The notes: generated from the sequence alone by a model not told the origin. DNA of 64,000 nucleotides from Cephalotrichum gorgonifer (GCA_900312665.1 ONZQ02000019.1:310001-374000); one strand, 5' to 3'; positions 22,558-33,579 are shown, counted from the first letter of the stretch. Numbers and translations: made by a program.

Positions 22558-22914
22558 GAGTTTATCTTTTACCTGGTACGGGGAATAGTTTCTTTTTGGG
22601 GGCGTTTTGTAGACGGTTGGGCGTTCGATGGTTAGCGGGTACAGTACTTAGGCTTGGGTACTAGGGCATAAGTGTCGTGTCGCAAAGCGCATGGGATACC
22701 TACGATATCTCCGGGTTCCAGTTTTAGTGCCCTTCTTTCCTTCCTATCCTTACAGCTGGTTTATGGAGAGAGTGGGGTCGAAGCCGGCCCCACGAAAACT
22801 GCCGTGAAACCGGAAGTCCCAGCATAGGTGACCCACCTTTCGGAACGACTAGTCCCACGATGGTTAAACGTCCGATGAGCACACATTGGGCATCTTCCCT
22901 ATCGTTATATTATA
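22558..22914. other. intergenic, left flank of transposon
   Basis: 3' flank of the receptor gene. It contains a short hairpin (GTGGGG/CCCCAC arms near 22770-22795) of unknown meaning. The TA target duplication of the transposon is at 22913-22914. Confidence 0.4.
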
Positions 22915-22966
22915 ACGTCGCTCACCCACTTTGCGGCCACCCCCCCATTGCGGCCACCCTAAGATC
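22915..22966 (+). repeat. left terminal inverted repeat
   Basis: Begins ACGTCGCTCACCCACTTTGC and contains the 9-mer GCGGCCACC twice, separated by CCCCCATT. It matches the reverse complement of 24720-24771 over about 52 bases with two G/A differences, both in the RIP direction. Confidence 0.9.
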
Positions 22967-23013
22967 GAACTACAAAAAAGAAGACCCTCTCTTCAACATA
23001 AATTTTCAACCCT

Positions 23014-24620
23014 CTATGATACCATAATAATACAATCATCCGGCTCACTATATAATTCAGAGTCGCTGGATTCAACTATGCTATCAGATTTATCGCCTGC
23101 CTCAATTTGCGCCTTGTAGATAGCCTCAATCCCTGCAAACTTCGAATTAGGGCTGATTTGGACCCTCTTCCTTTTCCTAGGCCTTATAGCCTCAACCTGC
23201 TGCTCAAGAGCTTCTATCCTAGATTGTAGGGTAGCTAGTTGATAGTCCTTTTCCTCAAATCCTTTTTTGACCTTCCGGAATAGTAGCTGTTGAGTACTAC
23301 TAGGTTGATCTAGTTGGCTATATTGGGCTAGCTGACCCTTCAGATCAATAGCCTTTCTTGAGGTCGACCATGTGACTGGAGATGTAGCTATATCCTACTG
23401 CTGGATAGGCCTGGATCCAAGGGCTCTATCTAGGATAGGGTCAGTCCTGCTACTGGTGTTGATGGTATTCTTAAGCAGTAGTAGGCTCATAAGGGGTCGT
23501 GCTATAGATATCGGCTATAGATCTGTCGATTTCCAGTTAGCCTATATATTCTGAGCTATAAGAGCTGACTGATGTGCCTTCCGATAGTAGGAAAGGAAAT
23601 TCCTTTTATCTACTACTATAGAATCATTCTACTATTCTAGATATCCTAGCTCCTTTCTGTAGGCTGCCTTCAAGGGTCTAAAAACTGACTGATCTAAGGG
23701 CTATAGGATATAGGAGGTATAAGGAGGTAGATAAAGTAGATATATCTTGTTGATATAGCAGAGATATATAAATTTAGTTAACTTATAACTTCTATAGCTA
23801 TCTAGGATGAGTAGATAGGCTATAGAAGGGTTAGTAGATTGGATTGATAGGATAAAGATTTCCTTAAGCTAGTATATAGCTATCTCATTATCTATCCACC
23901 TATTTTCTGTTATATAGAATCTCCAGTTGATATAAGATTGAAGATCTAGAGGAAACTATTATTGTTGAACAGATCTGCCCTTGTAGATAATAAGAGGTAG
24001 CACTGTAGAGCCAGTAGTACTGATATATTCAATCAGAGTGGTCTAGGCCCTAGATCCAGGCTGTTTTTCTGTAGATTCCGGGCCTCTATAGATCCTAGAA
24101 CTAGGCCATTAGACCCTCGATCTTCTAGGATATCGGTCTTATCTATATTATATCGATGAGCTGGTTAGATGGCCTTGATCTGTAGGATTGATAGATATCG
24201 AAACTATACCCTGATGATATCAGTTGAGGTACTATTGATATATTAGGAATCAATGGCTTTAGCTCTTTAGACCTTAATTGAAGGATTCTGATATAAGAAG
24301 GCCTGGAACCAGTTCTTTCTAAGGGTCTGGGGGTCTCCTTGTAGGTATAGGATTTACTCTGTAAATTCCCGGATCTGTTGATGGATTGGTGGGAGCCCTA
24401 GAGCAGCCTGGACCTGGATCTATTGGACTAGATGGCTCTCCTGGGTCGGAGATAGCTTCTGCTGGCTAGAAAAGGCGATAGCTCTTGGCTGGCTGCCTTG
24501 TATTCTTTGTTGTAGAGTTGACTGTAGGATATCCCAGTAGATTGCAGCTTTATGAAGAGATTGTCTATTTGTGATAGCTTCTAAAGCCTGATTAATCTTA
24601 TCTTCTGTATAGCTGGTCAT
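23014..24620 (-). pseudogene. broken pogo/Fot1 transposase
   Basis: Minus strand, about 535 codons from ATG 24620 to 23014, the usual Fot1 transposase length, interrupted by many stops. Read through the stops: an N-terminal psq-type helix-turn-helix (MTSYTEDKINQALEAI), a CENP-B-type helix-turn-helix (from LSPTQESHLVQ; RKNWFQAFLYQNPSIK), a DDE region with NIDKTD, LPPYTSYILQPLDQSVF and PLKAAYRKEL, and a C-terminal coiled region ending in a PRKRKRVQISPNSKF stretch. First stops: the Trp after HLVQ is TAG, the Arg/Gln after EFTE is TAA, and the Gln after SIKV is TAA. Such a copy cannot make transposase, although its terminal repeats are well preserved. Confidence 0.88.
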
Positions 24621-24719
24621 TGTTAATTGAAGTAGTAGTATGCTAAATATAGAGGGAATTGGAGTAAAATTGATAAAGATATTGTAGGCTGAAGTGAAGA
24701 GGTAGAAGTGGCGGTGAGG

Positions 24720-24771
24720 GATTTTAGGGTGGCCGCAATGGGGGGGTGGCCGCAAAGTGGGTGAGTGACGT
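24720..24771 (-). repeat. right terminal inverted repeat
   Basis: Inverted copy of 22915-22966 with the same doubled GCGGCCACC motif, ending in GTGAGTGACGT before the TA duplication. Confidence 0.9.
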
Positions 24772-25074
24772 TACCACGGGGAGTCTTTAAGACCTCTAGG
24801 CAAACTATCATCTCACAACTGTGGAGGTTGGGCACTCCCTCGAAGCACCCCCATAGCGTAGTGGATAGCACAGATCTTCGCTAGCTTCACGATCGTGTTG
24901 CCCGTATACCAAACCAAAATATTCTCAACCTGTAATATCATATTGCGACCGGTTCCTTCCACCGGGCCTGATAGACCGGGAATGTTGGTAGGCTGTAGTC
25001 AATGACGTAATATAAAAATGCAGACACCATGGAACAACATACGCTAATGTCATTGATTCTCTATTTTTCGTCGG
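24772..25074. other. intergenic, right flank of transposon
   Basis: About 300 bases between the transposon and the hydrolase stop codon. A box-A-like TAGCGTAGTGG occurs near 24856, but no B box or cloverleaf completes it, so no tRNA is called. Confidence 0.4.
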
Positions 25075-26349
25075 TTAATGCCTTTCCAGCCACTCATATA
25101 CCCGGTCCGCGATCTCAAGATTGTTCTTCTCCATGAAGAACATGTGTCCATTGCCATGAATACCCTCCTTCCCTAGGTCCGCATACTCCACGTCTACCCC
25201 AGCCTGCTCCAGATATCTGACGGTACAGTAATCATATGGCGCATGGAACGATGCCTCGCCAGTAACAACAAGTTCCGGAATTTTCCCCAGGTTTGTCAAC
25301 TGCTTCGCCGGGGACTTCTGCACGATGCACTCGTCGTGATCGGCGTCGATTGCCGGCTCAATGGTCGTTTCGATGTTTTCGGCATTCTTACCCGCGGGTG
25401 GTTCATATCCGATTGGGAGATCAGTGAGGCCGAAGGCGAATGCCGGGGTATTCCCAATAGGTGGGCGGAGCGTGAACGGCGGTCCAGACGGCTCCAACTG
25501 GACAATGCCCTTGACAAGGTCTGGGCGCATGTCTCCGACCCTCCAGCCTACTCAAGTCGTTAATTCACCCGAGCGAGTCTATATCATATAATAGTGTTAT
25601 GGGCTGAAGATTACCGTATGCACCTGCCTGCGAGTGACTGATGATATAGCAGTCGCCCACGAGGTCTACCAACGCCGAATACGCCTGCGCATTCTGCTCT
25701 TCGCTTATGAGGCGGTCAGTCTGGAGCTGCACCTGGCTCCTGTAGAAAGCGTCGAAAGTCGGGTCGCCAGCACGGCCAGTGCCGGGCCATTGCGTGTGAA
25801 GCTTCGCCTGAGGCCATTGGTTCCCGTTGTTTGCGACGTCGGTGAAGATATCAGAGACAGTGTTGGGGGGGCCTATAGACCCAATCCTCCCCTCTCCAGG
25901 ACGCCAGAAGGAGCGGCCGCGCGAAGGCTGGTCTGAGAGGTAGACCGTGTGACCTTTGGAGATGAAATAGGACGCCCATCCTGGCCGTCCGTCTGGGGTA
26001 TCGAGGAAATTGGTGCCGGTCTGAGCCGCGCCTGCGATGAAGATGATGGGCAGTGGCGGGTTCGCCGGAGCTGGGTGAGGGGACAGCTTCTCGACGTAGA
26101 TTTGCCCAATCATAGCCACTGATGTAGAATTGGTTGCATTGTCCTGTTCTCCAGTCTTAGACATGCGATAAACTGGCGGAACTCAGAGTGGAGACTTGCC
26201 GTGACGTTCGCGTACCGTCCGCCGACGTAGAGAACCTCCCGCTTTGGAACAAGGTCCAGAAGCTGGGAGCGATTGGTGTGCGCATCGCCTCCTAGAAAAG
26301 AGGCCAGCGTCAAGTGTGAGAGAGAAATAAAGGCAGGAAATTTAACCAT
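25075..26349 (-). CDS. secreted alpha/beta hydrolase (esterase-like)
   Basis: Exons on the minus strand: 26349-26200, 26155-25615, 25547-25075; 1,164 nt, 387 aa. Intron 1 (44 nt) is read as GC-AG with donor GCAAGT, joining EVLYVGGRYANVT to TGEQDNATNSTSVAMIGQIYVEKL. Intron 2 (67 nt) has a GTAATC donor and restores SHSQAGAYGWRVGDMRPDLV. The N-terminus is hydrophobic and signal-like (MVKFPAFISLSHLTLASFLGG). Fold markers: PIIFIAGAAQTGTN (oxyanion-hole strand), DGRPGWASYFISKGHTVYLSD, nucleophile Ser225 in IISHSQAG (Ala replaces the second Gly of G-x-S-x-G), and His365 in GNGHMFF. I know this as a common fungal secreted hydrolase family with undefined substrate. The gene ends about 300 bases from the transposon. 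Confidence 0.85.
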
Positions 26350-27339
26350 ATTGACCCGACCCTGCAAGTAGTTCGAAGGAGCTGTAGAGGAAACTCTGCG
26401 TATTACAGGGGAGGGAACAACCGATATTACCAGACCTCCGTACGTAGTGTGAGGATTCAAGGTCACGGGACCAGGATGTCGACATGCCATGTAAGCGTCC
26501 CTTTCCCTATGAACTTACCAAGACCCAAAATCGCTGTATCCACAGTAATTTCAGTGTAACATCAGATTTCCTTCTTTCTATTGCGATCTACATAGAATCC
26601 TTCGTGTGGCTTAGTAGTTTCTACCATTGCCTACCCTTAACATGGCGGGAGATAACAGGTTGATGATTACCTTGACTGCGACATGAATCAACGTCGCTTC
26701 GGGACTATTCTATCAAAATAATCAAAATATTTAACTTTGAGAATCTGGATGTTAGTGCAACGCACCTAGTGACAACCCAAGGTGGAAGCGACTCATTTTT
26801 GTAGGTGCCACCTATCGATCTGATTGGCAAGATAGATTCAAAACGAGACTGCATCCGATAATGACGGGCTAATTGATATAATGCCGACGGGCTCATCTTT
26901 CGATCTTCCGTCCGGGTTCCATCTAGGCAAATGAATATATCACTGCTGGCTCGGATACTCTCTCATATCAAGCGGAGCGAGCTGCCTGGCTTAATCTATC
27001 TCCTAGTTGTAAGATGCTACACCATGTGACCTATAAGAAAGTGCATCCAAAAGCTTAGTGTCCTTCTAGCAAATGGACTTAGATGGCGCCGCTGGCACCG
27101 CGTCGGCGCGAACGCGACTATACAAAGACTTGACGTCATCGACGTCACCGGGTAATGCCACTTACAAGGCGGCGACAACACGGAACTGGCAGGCCACGGC
27201 CAGGTCCAGAAGATTGAGAGAGCGCGATATAATCCTCGTTTCGCATCTTTTTCCTTGGTAGTTTTGGTCGTTAGGTGTCAAATCTTCATATCTGAGCACA
27301 TTCTCCGTTCCTCGATTTACATCCAAATACAACCAAAAC
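26350..27339. other. divergent intergenic region
   Basis: Separates the hydrolase (minus) from the erythromycin-esterase-like gene (plus), so it carries both promoters. It is AT-rich at 26500-27050. A perfect CRE palindrome sits at 27131-27138. No further gene is supported. Confidence 0.5.
27131..27138 (+). promoter_or_regulatory. CRE palindrome TGACGTCA
   Basis: Perfect TGACGTCA, followed four bases later by a second GACGTCA half-match, about 200 bases upstream of ATG 27340. CRE sites bind ATF/CREB-type bZIP dimers. Functional use here is inferred from position only. Confidence 0.4.
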
Positions 27340-28735
27340 ATGGTCCGCTCGCTGTCCGCCAAGGTCCGGGACGCCGCCCAACGGCTCCCGGCCATCGAGG
27401 ATAAAGCCTTCGGCGCAGCCTTCGACGCGTTCGGTAATCACCGTGTCGTACTCATTGGCGACGGAAGGTAAGCACCCCCCTCCCTCCCCACGCTCCCAAA
27501 CCTGCAAAGGGGGGCGCCCAGACTGACCAGCTCTTAGCCACGGTACTTCGGAGTTCTACCGCGCCCGCTGCGCCATTACAAAACGTCTCATCGAACAACA
27601 CAATTTCAAGACCATAGCCATCGAGGCCGACTGGCCGGATGCACATATCGTCGACCGCTACGTCCGCTACTACCCCTCCAAGAAACTCTCCCCCACCCTC
27701 CCAGCCTTCAACCACTTCCCCAAGTGGATGTGGCGCAACACCGAGTTCCAGGAATTCGTCAACTGGCTGCGCAACCACAACGCCGACCTCCCCGCGCGCG
27801 AGCGGACGGGAATCGCGGGCATGGACCTCTACTCCATGGGCGCCTCGATCCACGCCGTGCAGGACTACCTGCGGCGCGTGAACCCGGAGATCGCGAAGCT
27901 CGCCAAGCAGAGGTACTCATGCCTCGAGCCGTGGATGGACGACCCGGCGCTGTACGGGCGGCAGGCGTTCCTCAGCGGCACGTCGCCGTGCGAGGAGGGC
28001 GTGGTGAGGATGCTGAGGGACCTGCTGGAGAGGAGGCTGGAGCTCGTGGAGGATGGCGAGGACGGCGAGGACTTCTTCAACGCCGAGATGAACGCGAGGC
28101 TGGTGCGCGACGCGGAGGCCTACTACCGCGCCATGTTCTACGGGTCGGACGACTCGTGGAACAAGCGGGACACGCACTTCTTCGACACCCTCGTGCGGCT
28201 CCTGCAGCACCGCCCGCTGACCAAGGCGGTCGTGTGGGCGCATAACTCCCACGTCGGGGACGCGCGGTACACGGGGATGGGGGAGGCGCGGAACGAGCTG
28301 AATATCGGGCAGCTGTGCAAGGAGGAGTTCGGGGACGAGTGCGCCATTATCGGGTGCAGTACGCACACGGGGACAGTGGCCGCCGCACACGAGTGGGACG
28401 ACGATATGCAGGTCATGGAGGTGAATCCGTCCCGGGGGGACAGCTACGAGTACGTGATGCACGAGACGGGGGTCCCATCGTTTAAGCTTGACCTTCGAGA
28501 GGGGCAGTTGGCGGAGGAGTTGAGGAGGGAGCTCATGGTGAAGAGGCTGCAGAGGTTCATCGGCGTGATTTATCGGCCCAGGACGGAGAGGTACAGCCAC
28601 TATTCTCAGGCGGTGCTTCCGAAACAGATGGACTGCCTCGTGTGGTTTGACGAGACGGAGGCCCTTCACGCGTTTGAGACTGCGCAGCCGCACGAGCCGC
28701 CGAGTATCGGAGAGACGTATCCATTCGGTCTATAG
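27340..28735 (+). CDS. erythromycin-esterase-like hydrolase
   Basis: Two exons, 27340-27467 and 27538-28735 (441 aa), across a 70-nt GT-AG intron. The first exon has the beta strand HRVVLIGDGS; the junction restores SHGTSEFYRARCAITKRLIE. Further blocks are TIAIEADWPDAHIVDRYV, GMDLYSMGASIHAVQDYL, VVWAHNSHVGDARYTGMG (His278) and RFIGVIYRPRTERYSHY. These are the catalytic His/Glu-containing motifs of the EreA/EreB and succinoglycan-biosynthesis superfamily. In bacteria, Ere enzymes open macrolide lactones; fungal homologues have no settled substrate, so resistance should not be assumed. There is no signal peptide, so it is probably cytosolic. Exon 2 is strongly GC-rich. The intron in a conserved motif argues for long residence in fungi even if the family came from bacteria. 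Confidence 0.88.
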
Positions 28736-29355
28736 TTCGTTTCATGGGTAATTGTCACGTAAGGGGGGTGTGGGAGCGTAACAAACCTAATTTGAAGAGA
28801 AGAATCAGAACAGAAGGAAAGTTCAAGGCCGTCACATCCTTGGTCGGGTCCCTGATGTAGTAGCTTCGAACTAGTATACGACAGCGACAGCGTTAACTAT
28901 GCCACACGTTGCGAGTTTCACAATTTGAATGAAAAGAAAAAGGTCCTCCACACGGCGTGATTCGTAGCTTGAGAGACTTGGTCTCATCTTGTCATTCCCC
29001 TTAATGTCCACTATACCCTAAGGCATAGAATGGGACTTGAAGGCTCGTTATTTTCGTGTAATTGTACCCATACCTTTTGGTTCTGGAGGCCGGACCACAT
29101 GGAGAACTACCCATTTAGCATGCCGGGAACTAGGTTTATGATACGAGGAAACAAATATGGGATGCTATCCAGTTGGCCCTTTGACACTTTCTTTCGTCGT
29201 AAACTGATTACCAAAGATCACTTCACGTGTGCTATATCTCAGTCCAACATTCGCAAACAACAATAACCAAACCGAGCAACCCATATATCCAACACAGGCG
29301 TATTGCCGCATCCAACAAGACCCCCATATACTATATCACCCACTTCCCTCACCAC
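28736..29355. other. intergenic
   Basis: Convergent 3' ends of the esterase-like and BTB genes. No gene seen; AT-rich toward 29250-29350. Confidence 0.5.
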
Positions 29356-30453
29356 TCACCACTGTACATGGTTCGTATCTACCGATGGTTCAGGTTCATC
29401 CAATGGTAGCGCCCAAAGGGAATCCTCCCACGCCCTGTGATCATCTCCCCACCTGTCGCGGCCCCGGTACTGCATGAATTGCCTCAGGTTGAGGCCAGGT
29501 GAAGGAGCGGGGGCGTCGCGGAACCTCTCCTTGAGAATCTTCTTCAAGCTGCAGGGAACATTCTCGGTGTCGGCGGACACCCCTTCGCCATCCGCGTTTC
29601 CCGGAGAGCACGTCTGAGGGTCATTGAAGTCGCGCAACAGGCTCCATGTGTTGGCTTGGCTAAACCGTTCAAAGTCTCCGCAGGCACTGCGATCGAACAA
29701 TCCCTTCCCGCGCATCTGCTCGGATAAGGAGCTGAAGAGGGTGGATCTGCATTCTGCCGAGCATGCTAGGGTGGACTCCGGCTGCTGCAGCTCCTGCAAG
29801 AGGTTGTCCAAGACTGCAAATCTCCCCGAGAGATAGGTGAGCCGGTCTCGGTTAATAGTTTCTAAAAAGATTTTGTTAGTAACAAGATAAAGAACGAGCG
29901 GTTGAGGGGAGGGGGGCGGCTGCGTACCGACAATACCGTCTGGGATTGGAACTCTGCGGGTTACAAATCGCCGGTCTAGTGAGGCTGCAGCGTTGCATGT
30001 GGCGTGCTTGAATGTCGAATGATCCTTGAACACCCACGCCAGGAAGATCCATAGCTCTAGCTTTTGGATGGATGTGACCCTCCAAAGGCGGCAATGTTGA
30101 CTGATAAGCCACGGGCTGGTAAATCGGCTAACAGCGTCTGCACACTGGTAGTAGTCCACCACCATAGCGATCTTGGTCATCCGGGTGAGGTCAACCTTTT
30201 GAGGTACGTCTTGGTTCAGGCCGTGTATAAGTCGCAAAACAGTGAGGAAGGCCCCCTCATCCCAGCCCCCAGCTTCCAACTCCCTCCTACCACCGCGACC
30301 CGTCTGCGATCCGTTCCAAGGTTCCTCAAGGCAAGTTTTGAAGTAGGGGGATGCTTTCGTGAGAGCGTTCGAGAAGACCAGGAAGGTCGTATTGGGGTCC
30401 AGGGTAAGGAGGACGTCGCCCTGCGGGTCTAAAACATGGATTGCTTCGGTCAT
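29356..30453 (-). CDS. BTB/POZ-domain protein
   Basis: Exons on the minus strand: 30453-29928 and 29861-29356; 1,032 nt, 343 aa. The 66-nt intron has a GTACGC donor and a TTACTAAC branch site, and joins PIPDGIV to ETINRDRLTYLSGRF. The frame runs upstream only with GTG, so ATG 30453 is used. Residues 1-110 form a fungal BTB fold: AIHVLDPQGDVLLTLDPN, FLVFSNALTKASPYFKTCL, then FLTVLRLIHGLNQ and KIAMVVDYYQCADAV. The C-terminal half is unmatched; its end is rich in Asp/Trp/Arg. BTB domains dimerise or bind cullin 3, but fungal single-BTB proteins of this type are large expanded families without known roles. It lies next to an F-box-like remnant and near HET genes. Confidence 0.82.
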   Translation of the reverse strand: MTEAIHVLDPQGDVLLTLDPNTTFLVFSNALTKASPYFKTCLEEPWNGSQTGRGGRRELEAGGWDEGAFLTVLRLIHGLNQDVPQKVDLTRMTKIAMVVDYYQCADAVSRFTSPWLISQHCRLWRVTSIQKLELWIFLAWVFKDHSTFKHATCNAAASLDRRFVTRRVPIPDGIVGTQPPPSPQPLVLYLVTNKIFLETINRDRLTYLSGRFAVLDNLLQELQQPESTLACSAECRSTLFSSLSEQMRGKGLFDRSACGDFERFSQANTWSLLRDFNDPQTCSPGNADGEGVSADTENVPCSLKKILKERFRDAPAPSPGLNLRQFMQYRGRDRWGDDHRAWEDSLWALPLDEPEPSVDTNHVQW

Positions 30454-30905
30454 ATTATCAAATTCGGATTCGTCTCGTATATTCGCAAATAACACCAGTT
30501 CACCGCTCTATTGTTGATGAATGCGCAGCGTCGAGGTCGAGTCCTGGGGCTTATAGGGGTGATAACGAGGATTAAGGGCAAACTCAGTTCCCTAGAAGGT
30601 TCATATATCGCTTTTGACTGCATCCTTCTTTATACTTTCTGAAAGGCAGAACTTTAACCTTTACCCTAGAGCTGTGAATCCGTTTCAAAGAACGTTCGCT
30701 GGATATATATAGAATCATTGCTATAATGCTGGCGTTTTGACCGGACCGGTTCAAGGCGTCTTTGTCGAGCTACTTAGCCACGCTCTTCGTCGTCGAAAGA
30801 GCACCGATATATATGGAATGCCATTCATGCCTGAGCCAACGGCTGATGTAAGAAGGTTAAGAGAGGTGGATTTTAGACAATGAGATGACTTGATCCGCAA
30901 ATTCC
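30454..30905. other. intergenic / 3' part of decayed F-box-like locus
   Basis: No intact gene. A minus frame at about 30751-30900 (ending in RRRRAWLSSS-type sequence) may be a shifted C-terminus of the neighbouring remnant. Confidence 0.3.
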
Positions 30906-31836
30906 TCAGGCTTTCGGTTTCCGTTTCGGTCCCTTGGTTATTAGCTTGTGCCACACCCTGCCGAGTGCTTCGACGAAAACCCTGGACGACAGGCCCTCGA
31001 CCGCGGGCGACACCCCGCCAGCGGTGCAGGTGAACGACTGGAGGTTCGTGCACGCCGTACTCATCCTCCGAAGCCACCCTACACCCACCAGCGAGTGGAG
31101 TGTCACCCGCGTGATGTTGGCCATGTCGCCCAGGGGTAGGCTCACTGGAATGTGTGCAGTGTCCATATGTCGTCTATACTATCCGCCATTAGCCATAGGA
31201 AGTTGATGGTATGGGCCAGCTGGACAAGGATGAAGGGTGGACGAGATATCCCGATCCGCCTGAGACCCGGAGCCTCCATATCCCAGATAATCGAGACGGT
31301 ATTGGGTACTGGAGGGCCAATATGATAAAGGGTCAGGCGCTCGAGCCTGGGGGCCAACCGGACGAGCATCGTGAAGAGGGTTCCGACTTCGACTTCCGCC
31401 TGGGGCCCTTCATTCGATCCACTATCGCTGTGCAGAGGGTTAGCTGACGGAAGCGGTCTTCGGCTCGGGCTGCGTCGAGGGGTTCGTATGGTTGTTGCCT
31501 TTTTTCAAGTCGGCGGGATTCGATGAGCGACTGGACAAGTGGGGGGTTCCTTTGTGCTGCCTCCGACTGCGGGTCCCCGATACCATTGGGAACGGTGGAT
31601 ACAAGGTTGTGGTCGCAGATTAGTACGGGCGATACCGTGCTTACTACGCCACACTTCGAGAACAGGGTCGCCTTATATCGGAGGGACCTGCGTTGGAAGA
31701 AGGAATAGTACAACTTGATGCAGCGGTACCAGTGGTCTTGCTTGTAGCATGCACCGAGTTCTGTCGTGCGTTCGCTCGTGAGCCCATTGCTACGATATAT
31801 TAGCGCAGAGTTCCGCGCGATATGTAGATTTTCCAC
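30906..31836 (-). pseudogene. F-box/leucine-rich-repeat-like gene, fragmented
   Basis: Three consecutive minus-strand segments in different frames look like one gene: 31836-31333, 31369-31142 and 31166-30906. The middle one has LVRLAPRLERLTLYHIGPP and the last LPLGDMANITRVTLHSLVG and TACTNLQSFTC, spacing typical of leucine-rich repeats in fungal F-box proteins. The frames overlap rather than being separated by clear introns; the only candidate intron between the last two would be about 35 nt (GTATAG...CCAG). I see no F-box at the N-terminus. It may be a real gene with tiny introns or a decayed copy. The segment of shifted frames near 31340-31370 favours decay. Confidence 0.35.
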
Positions 31837-33027
31837 TCACCTGCCTGTTCCTAGGATTTGGAAAATGCCGCGGGATATATTAGCGCCGTTTTCATCGTCG
31901 TGGTCGGAAGATGGCGTCAAGATCCGATAAGAGGGCGAAGAGGATGGATCTTAGATTCCGTGGAAACGGGTATATAACACTGGACCGAAATATCAGGGCG
32001 AAGTTGAGAGAGAGAAGTATATTGTCCCTAGTACCTTATTTCAGGGACCAGGCCACCTGAATAGTCTAGACATGCCTTCTCAAAACCTGCACAGAATGAG
32101 AGGAATACAAAAATGGCCTCCTGCTACTGAGGCAAACGGCAAACAAGAAAATAACAAATACAGATGCAGTTTGCCCAAACAGCATCAGAAGCAAGCTGAC
32201 TTGCCAAGTTGACAAACAGAATGTCCCAACAGACTCTACATTGGGGGTCAGATAGCATTTGACAAGGGCAAAACATGTCTTACGGGAAGGACTAGATGCT
32301 GGTGAATGTTCCCCACTGGCTGCTCAGGCTGTGGTGGAGGGAACGGAGTTGATGCAAGTTGCCATGTCTACACCTGGCAGAAAGGGCAACGGTAACGGTG
32401 GCACATGCATAGCGCATGGGGTCGAGAGTGTCCATATGGAAGCATCCCAGTTTCCCCATATATAGCAGCAAGTCATTTGTTCAGAGGGTTGAGGATATGC
32501 TGCCCTGCTCGTTGCTATCCGAGCGGAACAAACGGAATACCACATCTAGTGAAGCACCCAGGGCAGCAACAACAAATAAAAAGTTTGGGGCAACTTCCAA
32601 TTCATTCCTTGTGCAAGAGGTTATACCGTTTGCAAGACAGAGCCTAAGTAAAGATAGTAAGGCAGAGAAACGCCGAAGATGATACCCCTCCTCAACTTGC
32701 ACAAGAACAAAAAGGTTTGGACACAAACAGCCATGATCATTAGTTGCATCATTCGGGTATGCAATGCAGCTGCTGGCATCTTTGCTTCCCGGGATACAAA
32801 CTTTGATCAAGTTATCATCCAGGCAGGTTGACCTGACCCATGGTAATCGATTAGGCCAAAATTGACGGCATTCTATACTACCATAACCATCCTGGCAACA
32901 TGCAGGGTAAAACCTACTGTTCCACGAAAAACGTAGATCGGCCATGTCAAGTATCCCCCTCGGTATTGCATTAGTGCGTGTGTTAATGTGGGGGGGGGGG
33001 AAGATTACAGAAGAAAAAAAAAAGAAT
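31837..33027. other. intergenic
   Basis: No confident gene. A minus-strand ATG frame at 32945-32481 (154 codons) has eight cysteines in its first 80 codons but no signal peptide or known domain, and starts 83 bases after the tRNA-Ser 3' end, so it is not called. A run of ten Gs at about 32991-33000 precedes the tRNA. Confidence 0.4.
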
Positions 33028-33108
33028 CGACGCCTGTGTGATTCGAACACACGCTCCCGAAGGAACGGGCTTAGCAGGCCCGCGCGTTAACCACTCCGCC
33101 AAAGCGCC
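33028..33108 (-). tRNA. tRNA-Ser (anticodon GCT)
   Basis: An 81-base cloverleaf on the minus strand: acceptor GGCGCTT/AGGCGTC (two G-U pairs), D arm GCGGAGTGGTTAACGC, anticodon arm CGGGC-CTGCTAA-GCCCG, long class II variable arm, and T arm TGTGT-TCGAATC-ACACA. The GCT anticodon and long variable arm identify serine (AGC/AGU codons). No intron. A short T tract and poly-purine run follow on the template side. Confidence 0.93.
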
Positions 33109-33579
33109 CTGATTCGGATCGATGGAATATTGCTCCTCCCATTACCCTCAAGTCACTACTCCGCATTGGAGTTACCATTCTGCAACCTCCAAACCATTTC
33201 TTGATGTTTATCTGTAAGTTCAATTGCATATTCATCAACAACAATTAGAAACATCAAGCTAAGCTTCACTTTTACTCATTCCTCTGCCCGAGATACGCGG
33301 TAGTAATAGGATCAGATCGATTCCATAAAAGGTAGGTGTAAAATGTCACGTCGTACCTCTTCCTGCACGAGCATCATCACAGTCCGGAACTCAACAAACA
33401 CCCTAAGTCATCTTCTGTGGAATCACCCCCGTGGTATGCGGCTGCACCGGCGAGTCTTCCAGCTCTCACTGGGAGAGGTGCAGGCTTGATGGCCTACGTT
33501 TTCTTTTTCTAAAACCACGAACTTCATTTAGGCATACACTGGCGTATGTAAAACACTGTAAACACACACTTTACTTGCT
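33109..33579. other. intergenic with repeat copy
   Basis: 3' flank of the HET gene. Contains one copy of the 22-bp direct repeat. No gene. Confidence 0.5.
33322..33343 (+). repeat. 22-bp direct repeat, copy 1
   Basis: The 22 bases at 33322-33343 are identical to 36081-36102; core CCATAAAAGGTAGGTG. Similarity continues imperfectly for about 10-20 bases on each side. It lies downstream of the HET gene. Confidence 0.8.

Larger units (their letters stand above)
22915..24771 (-). mobile_element. pogo/Fot1-type DNA transposon, RIP-degraded
   Basis: A 1,857-bp element flanked by TA dinucleotides (22913-22914 and 24772-24773), the target site of Tc1-mariner/pogo elements. Its ends are 52-bp inverted repeats. 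The interior is AT-rich compared with its neighbours and carries a broken transposase on the minus strand. Many stops are TAG or TAA where CAG, CAA or TGG is expected, consistent with C-to-T (and G-to-A) changes by repeat-induced point mutation. It is inserted between the CFEM receptor and the hydrolase gene. Confidence 0.9.

Noticed and set aside
24840..24910. Possible tRNA next to the transposon
   Set aside because: Only a box-A-like TAGCGTAGTGG is present; there is no B box, T arm or paired acceptor stem.
32481..32945. 154-codon cysteine-containing frame after tRNA-Ser
   Set aside because: ATG is present and eight Cys are suggestive, but no signal peptide, domain or promoter room; its upstream side is the tRNA gene.
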